From: Smittium mucronatum | Lineage: Eukaryota; Kickxellomycota; Harpellomycetes; Harpellales; Legeriomycetaceae | Assembly: GCA_001953115.1 (NCBI GenBank) | Contig: LSSL01000349.1 | Location: 1-64,000, forward strand | Direction: 5' to 3' | DNA length: 64,000 bases | In this document: piece after piece, positions 50,020 through 62,890 of the stretch | How the letters are laid out: the number at the start of each line of letters is the position of its first letter | Position numbering within the stretch: the first letter of the stretch is position 1 | Position numbers and translations under genes: made by a program | The notes under the pieces: generated by a model | Database searches by the model: none | What the model saw: only the letters and a program-made list of their open reading frames with translations | Told to the model about the DNA's origin: nothing

Positions 50020-50545
50020 TATTTTTATCTTAACTACAATAAGCTCCTCTGCCGGACTACAGGCTGCGTAACTACGGGAAAAGGGTTCAATCTACTAACC
50101 GAAATACCCCCCCTGGCATTGCTTCAAGTAAGTGTATGACTGAAGTCACATGCAGTCAAGAATTAAGCTCTTTGTCAATGAAAAACAGTTCATTGAAGCT
50201 ATTGAGATCCTAGCCAGAGCCTACTTCTAACAGGATTAATAAAATTAGGCTCCTACCCAAACGTGGGTTTGATCGACATGGCTTTCCTAAAAATGCCTTT
50301 AGACGCTGAGGTCCGTCTGACTTTCGAAAGCTCGAATTTTGCACTAGAATATATCTCAGCTGCGCTAAAATATCGGTTCCTTCTGTTTTTATATGTCCCT
50401 TCACTGGGATTGCTGTCCTCCAAATCTCTGTGCGCTGTCCCCACTACTCCCAACCGATAAAGGTATAACACTGTGTGGAATTTTAGTTTAGTGTACTTCG
50501 AAAAGTACAACATTAATTTCCTAAACCACAGCGAGGTATTTCACT
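50020..50545 (-). mobile_element. Retroposon-like repeat R, copy 2
   Basis: It is homologous along its length to 29929-30455 in the same orientation. Shared blocks include AATAAGCTCCTCTG, GGCATTGCTTCAAGTA, GTTCATTGAAG, GATCGACATGG, CACTACTCCCAACC-type and GAGGTATTTCACTC sequence. It is far less AT-rich than its surroundings, which marks it as inserted DNA. ORFs of 64-86 codons run on both strands, but none is kept intact in copy 1, so I do not call a gene. No clear flanking duplication was found. Confidence 0.6.
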
Positions 50546-53224
50546 CAAAGGGGTGAAAAAATCTTTAAAAACAGAAAATTGGATTTTATAAACTTTATAA
50601 ACGTTATATATTGATTTTTATGTTCTAGTTGACATTCCATAGAATTTTTAAAATTTAATAGTGAAATATAAAATATTTTATACCATTTATCAATAAAGTT
50701 AATCTTTTTTAGTCAATAGAAAAAATATGAGCCATTTCTGTGAAATAAAAGAGACTAAAAAGGAAGCCTTTAAAATAATAAAATATATTTTCTTTGAAAT
50801 TTTTGTTTATTGAGTGAAATATGTATAAATGAGCTTTGAATAATAATTTTTTTGTAATTTTTTTAAATTTTAAATTTTAAATTAATCATATTATCTAAAT
50901 CTGATTTTAAAAATTAATGAATTCAAATTATTTGCTCATTTTTCTCGTTTTAGCAAGGTATTCAATATATTTCAATGAATTTTTAAATAAATCGAAGGAA
51001 ATAAGTCTAAACTTATTTTAAAATTCTTTTCACTCGGATCAATCTTAAAAAATGATAACATATTTAATTATTGTTAAGAAATTTTATTTTCTAATTATCA
51101 AATATTTTTATCATAAATTGTGATTTTATACTCTTCTAATATTTAAATTAATCTTTTAAAATTATTAAAATAAAAAATTTCCCAATTTCCCGAAATTACG
51201 AAGAAAGAAATGGTTCTGAAAAATAATTCCATTTATTTTAATTGGAGTTAAAAAAAAGATTTTATTAAATAAATTTATTTATTCAAATATATATTTTGAA
51301 TTCTTTTTTATCAAAATCTACTATAATTTTCTCCTAGAAAATCTTTGAAAAAATCTACAGCAATAAATCGAATTTTAAAATTATAATAAAAGATACAGTA
51401 ATGAATATTTAAAAATCTAATTTTTTAATTAAATACTGAATTTTTAAATTTTAAATTTTTATTATGATTTCATGGAATTTTTTTAGTCGGTCGTTTAGAT
51501 TAGTAAATAATTTAATGTTTTTTATGCTTTTATTAATATTAAAATTGAGTAATTTGATACTCGATCACGATACCGAGATATCAAAAATTATAATGAAGCT
51601 AAATTTCTGCGTAAATTTTCCTCAAGTTTTAAAATATTCAGAGAATAAATCATTTTTTATGTAAAATTGATGTTAATTTTGGTAACTTTTATAATTAATT
51701 AATAGTTAAAATGTTTTTTATTTAATTATTTTTAAATCACATAAAAGAAATGTTGAATTTTTATAAAAATGTTATAAAATGACACCTTTTATTGATAATA
51801 TGAAAATTTGAAAATTAGTAAAATGCAAAAAAGTTAAGACTATAATTTTTCTTTATTAATCCTCCTTAAAAAATATAAGTAAATAAAAAAATTATGAAAT
51901 TTTTTTTATAGAATTATCCCAAAGATAAACCGTAATTACAGTTCTAGAAGTTTTTCATGGAACTTATGGTTTCTTAAGAGTTATAATGAAAATTAAAAGA
52001 AAATTTAACTCCTGATTTTTCAGTATTTAATACGAACTATCAATTTTTTCGTGCAATTTTAACGGAATTAAATATTGATTTTCTTATCTTTGTAATTATA
52101 TTTAATTAATACTTTGCATTGATCCCTACACTGATATTCATTTAGCTTTTAAAGATGATCATAATAAAATTTAAATAATTCTAGGAAAGTCTTATAATAA
52201 ATACATTTTTTAAATTTGATTTTATCCTATTTAGTATAGAATTTTATTAAAGCGAAGAATTTAAACTCAATTGGTTCAATAAGAGCAACATATAATTTTT
52301 TAAATGTGATCTTTACTCTTCTTTTCAAATAAAGTTCAGTTTGAGCCGTATAGTTGGAAGTATATCACTTTTAAAGCTTAAAAAAAATACAATTATCCAA
52401 AAAAAGTTGGTCATTCTTTAAAATTATCATTAATATACTTTTAAATCCTATTTTGTAAAAATCTCAAATTAAAGCTTTTTTTTGTATTTTTTTAAAAAGA
52501 CAGAAATCATTATATTTAACTTTTAGTTACAATAAAAGTTCACATTTTTTCAGAAAATTGATTATATTTGTACTAAATTTTACAAAAAAATTCTTAATGA
52601 GTTTAATATTTTTCCTTTTTTAGTAGTAGGGACTTATATTTTTTATACCATCGAATAAATTATAATAAAAAGGTTTAGATTTCCACTTATCGGCAGAAAT
52701 TTTAAAATAACAAAACGTCTTTCAATAGGGTTCTATTTAAAAAATTGGCACAATCAAACACCCGTAATGATAAAAATATTAAATTTATAAAAAAAACCTC
52801 TATTTTATTTAATAATAACCTTCAGTTTTTATTTTTATATTCAATTATTCCGTAACTTATTACCAAATTGCAAATTTTGGTCACCCTATTTAATAAATCT
52901 TATATTTATAAATATAATAGCCGAATTAATTAATAAAATTTTGAAAATTTATTCGCCTCGAATATTAGAACAATTTAGTATTTGTTTCCTAATTTCTGAA
53001 ATTAATTTCTAAGTTTTAAAAATTAATATTAAACATCTCCTTTTTTTTGAAAAAAAATACTTTCTAAACAAATTTATTATTTAAAATTTTAAAAAATCTG
53101 ACCAAGAAGAAGAATTTTTCGTTTATCGATTTTTCCGGGTCTAAAAATTTACTGATTTTTTATGTTTTATAGTTGATTGTTCTATTTAAAGGCTTAAGAA
53201 TTAGTCCAATGGTTTATAATAGCC

Positions 53225-53225
<1 letters not shown>

Positions 53226-53260
<35 letters not shown>
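53226..53260. repeat. TA dinucleotide microsatellite
   Basis: This is an uninterrupted alternating AT run, followed by CATATATTATTATTA. Confidence 0.95.
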
Positions 53261-53261
<1 letters not shown>

Positions 53262-55166
53262 TTATTATTACTGATTATGTATAATTTTACCCATTTCTTT
53301 ATAAGAAACAAGTTTTATAAACTTATTGATTTAATACAGATTTATAGATCAATTTATCAATTTATCAAGAAAAAATTGGGAATAATATTATTTATCTCCA
53401 AATTTATTTTGTTATTTTTTTTGCAAAAACGAAAATTGTCCTTTAATATTTATTGATAAACTATCAATTTTGATTTTAAATATAATTAATCAGGGGTTTT
53501 CATTGCATTGAGAATTTTTTTAGATTTTTGGAGTTATTTTTTTGATGAAAATGATAAAAATAAGATATCTTAAAAAATATTTATAAATAAAAATAAAAAT
53601 ATAAACATAAATATAAAGAAAAAAAACTATAAATACCTAATGAAAATTTGATTTTAACCAATAATGGAATATATAGATATTAATGAGAGAGAATCACTAA
53701 TTTTTTACAAGAATAGCTCCACAGGTACAAAAAAAAAAGAATGTTTGAATTAGAAAAAGTGTATTTATACTAAAAACTATTTAATAGATAAAATGGGGGT
53801 TTATTGACATCATATCAAATTATTTAACATCTAATGGAATAAAAATTTATCAGCAAAATACTTAATTAAATAATTAGAATCGGAAATCACATTATAGGAA
53901 CGGTTATAAAGCATTAAATAGGCAATATAATTATTAAATAACCTGTTTTTATTTCAAAAAATGATCATGATACACTTCAAATATTTCCAATTGGCCTAAA
54001 CGAAATTTCGTCCAAGTTATGTTCACTAATAATTAAGTATTATTCACATTTTTTTAAAAGAAATGTTTTATAAAACTTTTCTATTCTCACTAGGTACGTA
54101 CATTTTGATTATAGACTTGTAATAGGATGAATAATTAGGTCAAATTTAATTCAGTTCAAATATCCAGATATTAGAAAAGATACAATTTAATATACAATAT
54201 ACAAATTTAAAGTGAATGTTTTGAGTTTTAAAGGTATTAATGGTGAGTGGGTAGATATTAAAATATTTTATAATCAAGGAAGGTTAATTATTATAATCTT
54301 TCTGTTTCCATAATCCAAGATACAGAAATTTTTATATAAGAATCATTTAAAACTAAATTATGTAATTTTTAAAAATACTATAAAAGATTATTTGAGATTC
54401 TTAGATAATTTTTCATATTAATAAAACTTGTTCTGAATATAAAAAATCTAAAAAAAGTTAGAATTTTATTATAATGGTTGATTATAGTCTGGAAAAAAAT
54501 TATTGAGAAGATTTTATCTCATGCTAATGATAGAATGAAAGAAAATACTAATCCAATATGAGTAAAAATTCAGTTTAAAAACATTTCATTAGATTTTAGG
54601 TATAATTTATCTTTCAAAAAAAATTTTATTTGATGAAAATATGTCAAATTTTTTTAAATACTTTGATTTTTGTTTCTGATAGCTATTGTGAGAAAATTCA
54701 TAGAATTTTATTTGTTATTTTTCATATTTTAAAATAAAAATGTCGATTTTTATCTAAGTATAATATGTTTTATATATATTATCTACATCAGACCTCAATG
54801 CGTTTTTAATATATTTAAATGTCTATAAAATGAGAAAAATTATTATTTTCTATCAATCAAAAATGCTATTTAACCAAATATTGGGAAATTTGTCAATTTT
54901 ATATTTTTATATAATCATTATTCCAAATATTTGCCCCCGCTTTACTTAAACTAAAAGATACAAATAAAACTTTTGATTTTAAAACTATATATTTACCATG
55001 AAATTTACAGCTTAGTATTTAATCCGAAAACTTTATTATTAATTTATTAAAAATAATTTGTATTAGGTTAAAAAATTTATCTAGATACTTTTTCTTACTT
55101 GTTCTTTGAAAAAAAATATTAGATTATATAAATTAGTAAAATTTATATTTTATAAACTCTAAAAAA

Positions 55167-55352
55167 GCTAAATTAAAATAAATAAAGAAGAAACTGAATA
55201 ATTATATGATTGATTTCAGATTTATAAATAAAAAAGAGCAATTTTTTTTAGAATAATAAGCTAAATTAAAATAAATAAAGAAGAAACTGAATAATTATAT
55301 GATTGATTTCAGATTTATAAATAAAAAAGAGCAATTTTTTTTAGAATAATAA
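55167..55352. repeat. Exact 93-bp tandem duplication
   Basis: The unit 55167-55259 is repeated without difference at 55260-55352, and a third copy starts (GCTAAAT at 55353) and breaks off. The unit begins GCTAAATTAAAATAAATAAA and ends TTAGAATAATAA. Confidence 0.95.
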
Positions 55353-58300
55353 GCTAAATGTGAAATTCATATGAATTATTCCACTACTAATACGAAATTT
55401 ATTGAATAAAATTCTATTAATAGGATTATTATCATTTTTTAATTGTATTATTTTAATCAAAAGATCTAAAAGGGGTATGAATCAAAGAAATTACTGTGAT
55501 ATTATTTTTTAAATTCAAAAAAAAAAGTTTAAAAATTGTTATAAAAAGATTTAATAATTTTTTTAAATTAAAGAAATGTTAAGTGATAGAAATTCTAATT
55601 ATGTTAAAAATTAAATATCAGCTAATATAACTATCAATTTATATAAATAGTATAATTAAGTAAATTATCATTTTCAATAATAAAGATTTATATTTTGGAT
55701 ACCACATCGGTTATAATTAGAATTTCTTAGAATTAACAAATAAAATATATTCATTGGATAAGATATAATGTGTTTTGAAAATAATCTTCAAAACCATAGT
55801 TCAATAGAATATTTATCTAAAATTTACATTCTTGAGATAAAACTATAATGAAAACCCGAGCCTAGATTTAATATTTTAACGAAAAAGTTGTCTCTGTGAG
55901 CGTTATAAGCTTTTTTTTTAATATTTTTTTTCTATAATATATATGTACTGGAAATCATGGATTATATAGGTACAATATTAAAATTTTTAATAATAGATAA
56001 GATTAATCAAATATATAATAGTAATAAATTTTATAATGAAATATGTTATATATTAAAAATATTTTTATTTTATGGATTTTATTATCACAAAATGTAACTA
56101 CAAAAAATACTTTGGCTAAAATAGCCGCAATTTTATTGAATTGTTTTTTTTTTATAGATTTTTTCAATAAAAATTGAACCATAAGTCGAGAATATGATTT
56201 TTCTTAAATTTTTTTTTTATAAAATGAAACAACATCTATGAATAAGTTTAAACTAAATTGAGCATATAATTGCGGGGTTTTATCTACTAGATAGCTTTGT
56301 TCCAAGATTTTTTTACATCATTTCTAGTAAAAATTCAGAAAAATTCGAAGAGAATAAAAAAAAGAAAGTTAAAGAATATTTGATCAAATTTAATTTAAAA
56401 AAACCCTATTTAAAATTTTGTAACTTTCATTTGAAGAAAAAAAAAATTTAACCTATCCACAGTTTGTCCGATAAAAAAGTAAAGTATAATAAGAATCGAT
56501 CAACATAATACCAAAAAAATAAATATCGAAACAAAGGTAATTTAAATAAAAAATAAATAAAAACAGCGCCTGAATATTCTGAATTTAGCTCAAATATTGA
56601 TATTTAATAACCTAAACATTCCACTTTTATCTTTATTTGTTATAATTATTCTAAAATTTTCATGTTTAATATAAATTTTAAAACTTAGCATATTTTAAAA
56701 TAATCAATATATAAAAAAAAAATGATTTCGAAAATTTGAGAAATAAAAAAAATTCAATAAAATGAAAAAAGTATTAATATTAATAATATTTTCTTTGAAT
56801 TTGAAGGGTTAATATGTATTTGAGTATTTAAAACATAATACCCTTTTTTAATAAATCAATTTCATTCAGTATTTTAGCCAATAAAAAATGAGAGAAAAAT
56901 ATATTACTATTTTATCAATAATTATTGAATTCGGAATTTTTAAAAATTTCAGAAATTAGATATTGAATTTTTTTGTGAATTTTTTTCAACATAGTTCAAA
57001 TTTAAAAAAATTAAAATTTCATTTTATCTTTCATCGCAAGAAAATATTTTTATAGATAATTTTTTTACTGATTTATCATCAAAAATTCCATAATTCGTTG
57101 AATTTCTTAATAATTAATTTGAATTTATTATGTAATAAAGATTTTTTTTATCTAAATTTTTGTCTTAAAGTTCAGTATAAGTTAGAAAATGCATAAGATA
57201 TTATTTCAAAAAATAAGATTTTTGCTTAATCATAAATGTAAGAAATATAAAAAAAAGCATTTCTAACAGTGGATTTATAAGGATATACTGACCTTATTGA
57301 ATGAAAAAAATATTGGGATTTTTTATTTAAAAAATTATGATGGAAGTAACTGTTAATACTTAAAACACCTATCCAATTTATTTATAAAATTTAATATTTA
57401 ATATTTACAAAAAAGTAAAGTCAGAAATATATTTTATAAAAATGATGAATTTTAAAATAGAATCGAGTTTGATAGGAAAATAAAATAAAATCAGATAGAT
57501 TTGAACCAAATTGTGTTAATAAAAATTAAAACTGTTTTATTTGTCAAATTAAATAAAAAAAAACAATTCAGACTCGCATTAATGAATTTATAATCAGATT
57601 AATAAAAAAAAAGTTAGAAAATGCACCAGTTAGAATCTGAAATAAGTAATATTAGTATATTAAAATTTAAAAAGATGCAATTAAAAATTTCCCGGGTGAA
57701 GTTGTACTGATAGAATTTTGGGTAATTTGATTCTCATTAGATTTATTAATTTCATAAAATTCAAAGCTAAATTTTTCTAAAACTGATAAGTTTTTGAGGG
57801 TTATTTGATATCATTTCATAAATAAAATTTTATATCAATTTATGTAAAAAGTAAAAAAAAAGTTCTATTTGATAAAAAAATATAAAAATATAATATTAAA
57901 TTAAATTTCGTGTGGTCAAAGCAGATATTTTTGATTTTAAAGACATAAACATGAAAAAAATTTAATATTAAATACTATATATTTCATTTCCCCATCTATT
58001 TTATCCCTTTTAGAGAAAAAAATACTAAAACAGCTTTCTTTAATTTTTCAATTTAACTATAAAGAAATAAAATTTAAAACTTTTGGATAAACAAAGAAAT
58101 TAGGAAAGTTGGAAATATAAACATAAAAAAAAAGAATTAGAGAAAATTCTAAGTATAGAAGGATTAAAATATTTCATAACTAATCCGATTTAAAATTTAA
58201 AAAAGCATAACTAATTTTATTTTTTACCTCGCAATTTGAAAAATATATTAATTTTTGGCTTTTATTATCGGAATTTGATAAAAATTTACTTGTTTTCATT

Positions 58301-58603
58301 TTTTTTCAAATTATTTCGATGCCATTTAATTATTTATCTTTTAAAGCATAGATCAGTTCCACTTAAGGATGTTATTTGAAAAAGTATTTATAAACTTAAC
58401 GAATAAAAACATTATTTATATATTTCAATTTTCAGATAATTTTACTTGAGAAAATCAGATTTATCGGATTTTAAATATAAAAATCATATTTCAGTTATGA
58501 TTTATAGTAGAATTTTTTCTAAAATGATGGACCATTATTTTTTCTGTCCAATAGATATTGGGTTGTTCAGCAGAGAAGATTTTATACATCAATAGAAGAC
58601 ATA

Positions 58604-58691
58604 TTAAGTGTTGTCTTATTGGGTAAAACTAAATCGAAAATCTAAACCAATAAAAATAAGTGAAATAAATGAAATATAATTTTTTTTTGAT
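58604..58691 (+). repeat. DIRS left inverted terminal repeat
   Basis: The core, from GGGTAAAACTAAATCGAAAA through TAAAAATAAGTGAAATAAAT to TTTTTTGATA, is the reverse complement of 62701-62793 with a few changes and a small indel. A third, diverged copy lies in direct orientation at 62831-62890. Confidence 0.85.
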
Positions 58692-58815
58692 ATAGACTAT
58701 GAATTACATTTTAGAGATATTCCTATAATCTTTTCTTTCGCAGAGGTACTCTAATAACCCAAAAGATTTTCTTTTCTAAATTATTATTAAATTTTTTATA
58801 AAAACAATTAAAAAA

Positions 58816-59604
58816 ATGTCTGAAGACACCAAAATCAAGCCAAACAAACTTACCACATTGTTACGCCAATTAATGCGCAAAAGGGGACCTCAAATCGATG
58901 AGGAGGACCCTTTCACCACCCCTAAAATTTCCGTAATCAAACTTGCGGTTTACAAGGAGCTCTCTGAAGCATTATCTTTGATCAAAGAGGACTTATTCAG
59001 AACACCTTTATCGTAATAGGGCCGCAAGAAGGCACCATATGCGTTCCCAAGAAACAGTTAGATGAATTACATTACGCATCCGCTTAAAGATTCAGCCTCA
59101 ATTGCGGTGAAGAAGTTGGATACCACGCTACTCCTGATTCAGACGGCGCTTGCCCAAGTCACATGATTGATAGATTACTAAGTAAAAAGAAAGATTCAGG
59201 CCAATCCAGGGATCATAGCCACAGAAGACCCAATTATCTCTTTCTCTAACACCATGCGAGTCCTGCTTTCTGATATCGCAAAATCTGCTACTCAAAACCG
59301 AATTGACAAACTTCATAGAGGAATAAAACTCCCCGGGCGAGTTAAGCAGATTTTTGAGACGGAGACGAAACCTTTCATGAACCAAGATGCGTATAATGCG
59401 TTGCTAGCAAGCAAGAAGACTGAGACACGGGAAAGGCGTGTCCAGCTCTTTTTTAGGTGCCATCAAGTTGCTGCCTCGTACGAGGCAACCAGCAGAAACT
59501 TTTCTATGGCGCAATCCTCCTCAGCAACAGCCAATTCAGCCCCAACTAGCCGTTCCCAGAGAAGCCAGCATAATTTTCGGGGGAGATTCCGCGGGAGAGA
59601 GTAA
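58816..59604 (+). pseudogene. DIRS gag-like ORF1, broken by in-frame stops
   Basis: A single frame of 263 codons, including the final stop, runs from the ATG at 58816 to the stop at 59602-59604. It is interrupted by stops at 59014, 59017, 59059, 59164 and 59179 but has no frameshift. The N-terminal part has TTLLRQLMRKRGPQIDEEDP (approximate wording KLTTLLRQ...) and LIKEDLFRTPLS. The middle has SASIAVKKLD and IQTALAQVT then a stop then LIDY. The C-terminal part has RVLLSDIAKSATQ, LPGRVKQIFE and a glycine/arginine tail NFRGRFRGRE typical of nucleic-acid-binding gag ends in fungal DIRS elements. At 59164 a TGA stands where related proteins have arginine, consistent with CGA changing to TGA. The role is capsid or RNA binding in the retrotransposon cycle. 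Confidence 0.8.
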
Positions 59605-59630
59605 CAGTAGGGCCCTATTTAGTTTCCTCA

Positions 59631-61167
59631 GTTGAGGGGAGATTCGTTATGTTTAAGTCGGCGTATGCCAATCTCAACGATAGCCGATGGGTTTTGAGTA
59701 TAGTGACGGAGGGATTAAAACCCCCGTTCAAGAACCCAGCTCTCACGAAATCGACCTTCACCAGCAAGAAACTTCCAAACTCGCCATCTGGCCTTACGTC
59801 CCAAAATTTTTGGGAAGGTCCTCCACTGAAGTCACACACGCAGTGGAGCAAGATAAAGCTTACAATGGAGGTATCGGCGCTGCTGGAAAATTGCGCTATA
59901 TAGGAAGTACAGCCACAGACCCCGGATTTCTACATTCAACTGTTCAAAATTCAGAAGAATACTGGCGGCCTCTGCCCTGTCCTGGATCTTAGGAATCTCA
60001 ATCAAAATGTGGAGGAACAGAATTTCAAGATGGAAATCCTAGCTTACGTCTGAAAAATGTTCAGAAGAAAGGAATAAATCACATGTCTAGATCTGCATGA
60101 CGCTTTTATGCACGTTATTTTTTACAATAAGTGATGGAAATTCCTTCGGTTTCAGCAGAACGGGCGTTTATTTCAGTTCAGGGTCTTTTTTTTTTTTGGC
60201 TGTCACTCAGACCTCTGGCATTCAAAAAGATCCTGCGACCAGTTTTGGAATGGAACAGGTCCAAGGGTATGTGGATTTTGGCATACCTAGACAAACTGTC
60301 GATCTTGGGAGAGACCAAGGATATATGTACGTCCAACGCCTATCTGATATACTCTAAGCTTTTGGAGCTTGGATTCCCCTTCAATAAAAACAAATCGTCA
60401 ACTATCCCTTCGAAATCAATTTCGTAACTGGGGATGGTGATCAACACTAGGTAAATTTCGCTGAAACCACCGCCTTCCAAAATCAGGAATATATGCAGGG
60501 ACGCCAGCAAACTTCTGAATGCTGGCCAGACTACATTGAGATTTCTAGCGAGCTTTGAAGAAAAGTCAAAATAAATGTCAATATCAGTGCTCACGGGGGG
60601 GGGGGGGCTTATTTTATGAAGATTGCTAGAGCTGAAAAATTGATCTCTCTACAATACCAGATCATGGACGTCGATTGTAATAATAAAGAAGCCCGAGCGA
60701 CAGAACCTGCTATTCTGGAAATACAAAATGAGTTCATGGAACGTTCTATCGTTCTTTTCAGAGATACCATAATTGGAGATCTTTACGGATTCCAGCGATC
60801 TGTTCTGGGGTATAGTAGTGAAATCTCAATTTTACTCGGAGCTTTGGACCCCCTTCAAAGTGGCGATGCACATCAACGCCAAAGAGTTGATGACCGTATT
60901 ATACGCATTGAATCTAAAGAGCGTGATAGGTCGAGCAGTTCTGGTCTATTTTTAAAATACAACAACTCTGGCCTACGTAAAGAAGTTAGGGGTTACCACG
61001 TCACCCAAACTTCTGGAGCTATCAGAAGAAATCTTGGAGCAATTTCTGAGGACGAATACAGGCCCCAAGTAACCTATTTTCCCTCAATTCTGAACCCCTC
61101 AGACACAACTGGAAGGCTGACAGAACAAACAGAATGGTATCTACCTACGGATACATTCGTCAAATGA
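59631..61167 (+). pseudogene. DIRS reverse transcriptase-RNase H, broken
   Basis: Three frames stitch together. From 59649, frame 0 gives SRWVLSIVTEGLKPPFKNP, NTGGLCPVLDLRNLNQNVE and LDLHDAFMHVIF (first RT aspartate present). A shift in the T run at 60187-60200 leads to frame 2: LRPLAFKKILRPVLEWN, AYLDKLSILGETK, IYSKLLELGFP, then RNase H IFTDSSDLFWGIVV, HINAKELMTVLYAL and NTTTLAYVKKLG. A second shift near 61065 gives VTYFPSILNPSD and LTEQTEWYLPTDTF. The YLDD box reads YLDK, and the aspartate before NTTTLAY is replaced by a stop. Several further stops occur. The 183-codon ORF 60616-61167 is mostly out of frame; only its end belongs to the real protein. Confidence 0.82.
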
Positions 61168-62520
61168 AAGAAATTGATGGAATACACGAAGTGGTATTTT
61201 TTGCTTCCCACAAGAATAAGAAGGTATAAGCATATTACAGTTGGTTCCTGGAATCTAAGGCCATGGGGCAGAACTCGCTGGTGTAAAAATGTTTGGGTTG
61301 ATGAAATACGTACTGCTTCGCACCCTGGAACCTAATATCCCAGGTGATCCAGAAGCTGCGAAGGAAGCAGATAACCATGACTCTAGTCACCCTCATGTTG
61401 AAATATGAGCTATTTTTTTCCGGATATAAGGGAATTGAACATATCGCAACCCCTGTTATGCAAGCAAAGACGGTCATTCCAGAACCAGGAAGCGGAAAGT
61501 CTCCGCTCTCGACCAAAAATCATTGAAATTTATTGGCATGGAGGATTAGCGAAGCTTCCTCGAAACACAATGTCTCGGTACTCACATTGTTGGCTGTATC
61601 CTTTCCAAAGAAAGAGGTGTCGAACTTTGATTCAGGTAAAACTCTATAAAACATCTTTTTTTAGATTGAAGGACTTCCTAAGAGATCACCACTCCGATAT
61701 CCGCCGCTAAATTAATAAATTACCCAGCAGAAATATATTATAAGGAAAAGTTAAAGGTAGGAACGATACGATTCTACAATTCAGTAATACTTATGCCTTC
61801 TGGTAACCCAAATGAAATTTTTAGCTATCCAATGTTCCCCGAGTTTATCAAAGTATTGAAATATTCAGCAATCAAATATTATTTCAGATCAAATATCGTC
61901 ATATCACCATTATTGACTATATTTAGAGAGTGGGGCCCAAACAGCGACCTATCCATCAAGAAATTAGCCACAAAACTAGCTGGCTCTTGGATATAAGCGG
62001 TTTTCTAAGGGCAAGTGACACAAACCGGATAAACGACAGGAGAATTTGCGTCAACCAGGGCATACTATACTTAGTAATAGTAGCGCCTAAAGAAAAAAGA
62101 GAAGTCCGCTGAATAGAAAAAATCTGCCAGATAATCCCGCACACAGACCCGATACTTTTCCCAGTCATAGCCTACACCGTATACATGGAAAAGGATACCC
62201 GTAACTTTTGTCAAACACCACATGAAAACTATATAATGTGGAATTTACTCAGATTGGTTAAGTTTGTTAACGATAGCGAGAAGTCTATTTCCATTGATAG
62301 TATAACCATTCGCATCCACAAGTTTTCCAATTTAATACGCCAGTACCCGAACTCACCCATAACAAAGAGTAGAGCGATCGGAGTTACTTTGGCTGCTAAT
62401 GTAGATGTATCATCAGATGAGATAGTTGAACACGCATTTTTCTCAGAATACTCGATCTTTGATACTATATATCGACTCACAAGGAACTTTTTTAACAATT
62501 TTACTGAGTCGATTTTATAA
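61164..62520 (+). pseudogene. DIRS tyrosine recombinase, broken
   Basis: The start, KEIDGIHEVVFFASHKNKKV, matches the usual beginning of the DIRS recombinase ORF, which overlaps the RT end. In frame 0 it continues with WNLISQVIQKLRRK and PEPGSGKSPLSTKNH. The frame then changes. LLTIFREWGPNSDLSIKKLA is in frame 2, and a shift near 61980 leads to frame 1 with WLLDISGFLRASDTNRIN, VIVAPKEKR, a TGA at 62110, PILFPVIAYTVYMEKD, KSRAIGVTLAANVDV and SIFDTIYRLTRNFF up to the stop. GFLRASD holds the likely first catalytic arginine and IYRL the likely nucleophilic tyrosine. The role is integration of the circular DNA copy. This copy is inactive. Confidence 0.8.
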
Positions 62521-62700
62521 TTTGAAGTAAATTAATAAGTCTCCTATTTAATTTATGATTTTTAGAATCAATAGAGCCCTTTAAAGCGAAGATTAATTCA
62601 TATTAAAATATAATAGGAGAGATATTAAATCCCAAGCACCTTACCATTTAACTTTTCTAGAATATGATAGGGGTATATCTAAACTGTACTTCACAGTATT

Positions 62701-62793
62701 TATCAAAAAAAATTTATAATTCATTTATTTCACTTATTTTTATTGGTTTAGATTTTCGATTTAGTTTTATCCAATAAAATTTTAACACTTAAC
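62701..62793 (-). repeat. DIRS right inverted terminal repeat
   Basis: This is the reverse complement of 58604-58691. It reads TATCAAAAAAAATTTATAAT at its inner end and AATTTTAACACTTAA at the outer end. Confidence 0.85.
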
Positions 62794-62830
62794 GTATCCT
62801 ATTATCGTATAATATGAATCAAGTATTTGT

Positions 62831-62890
62831 CATCTTATTGAATAAAACTAAACTGAAAATATAAAGCCAATAAAATAATTTAAATTAAAT
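62831..62890 (+). repeat. Extra DIRS terminal-repeat copy in direct orientation, diverged
   Basis: TCTTATTGAATAAAACTAAA and AGCCAATAAAATAATTTAAA resemble the left ITR in the same orientation. Together with 62701-62793 it forms an imperfect palindrome with a loop of about 40 bases. It may be a remnant of a second DIRS end or part of the internal complementary region. Confidence 0.5.

Larger units (their letters stand above)
50546..58603. other. AT-rich gene desert
   Basis: No gene or known element is recognised in 8 kb. It contains a long TA-dinucleotide run at 53226-53260 and an exact 93-bp tandem duplication at 55167-55352. The ORF at 51464-51664 is short and unrecognised. Confidence 0.6.
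58604..62793 (+). mobile_element. DIRS-like tyrosine-recombinase retrotransposon, degenerate
   Basis: The element is bounded by inverted terminal repeats (58604-58691 and 62701-62793). It carries, in order, a gag-like ORF, reverse transcriptase-RNase H and a tyrosine recombinase, the arrangement known for DIRS elements, which integrate through the recombinase and lack a protease and an integrase. It is clearly richer in GC than the flanks. All three ORFs are broken by stops and frameshifts, and residues expected at RT and RNase H active sites are altered, so this copy cannot move by itself. No target-site duplication is seen or expected. Confidence 0.88.

Noticed and set aside
50210..50513. 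Overlapping ORFs on both strands in repeat R copy 2
   Set aside because: None is preserved in copy 1 or copy 3, and they overlap each other in different frames.
60616..61167. 183-codon ORF, longest in the window
   Set aside because: It runs out of frame over the RNase H region of the DIRS element. Only its last part (about 61065 onward) belongs to the real, frameshifted protein.
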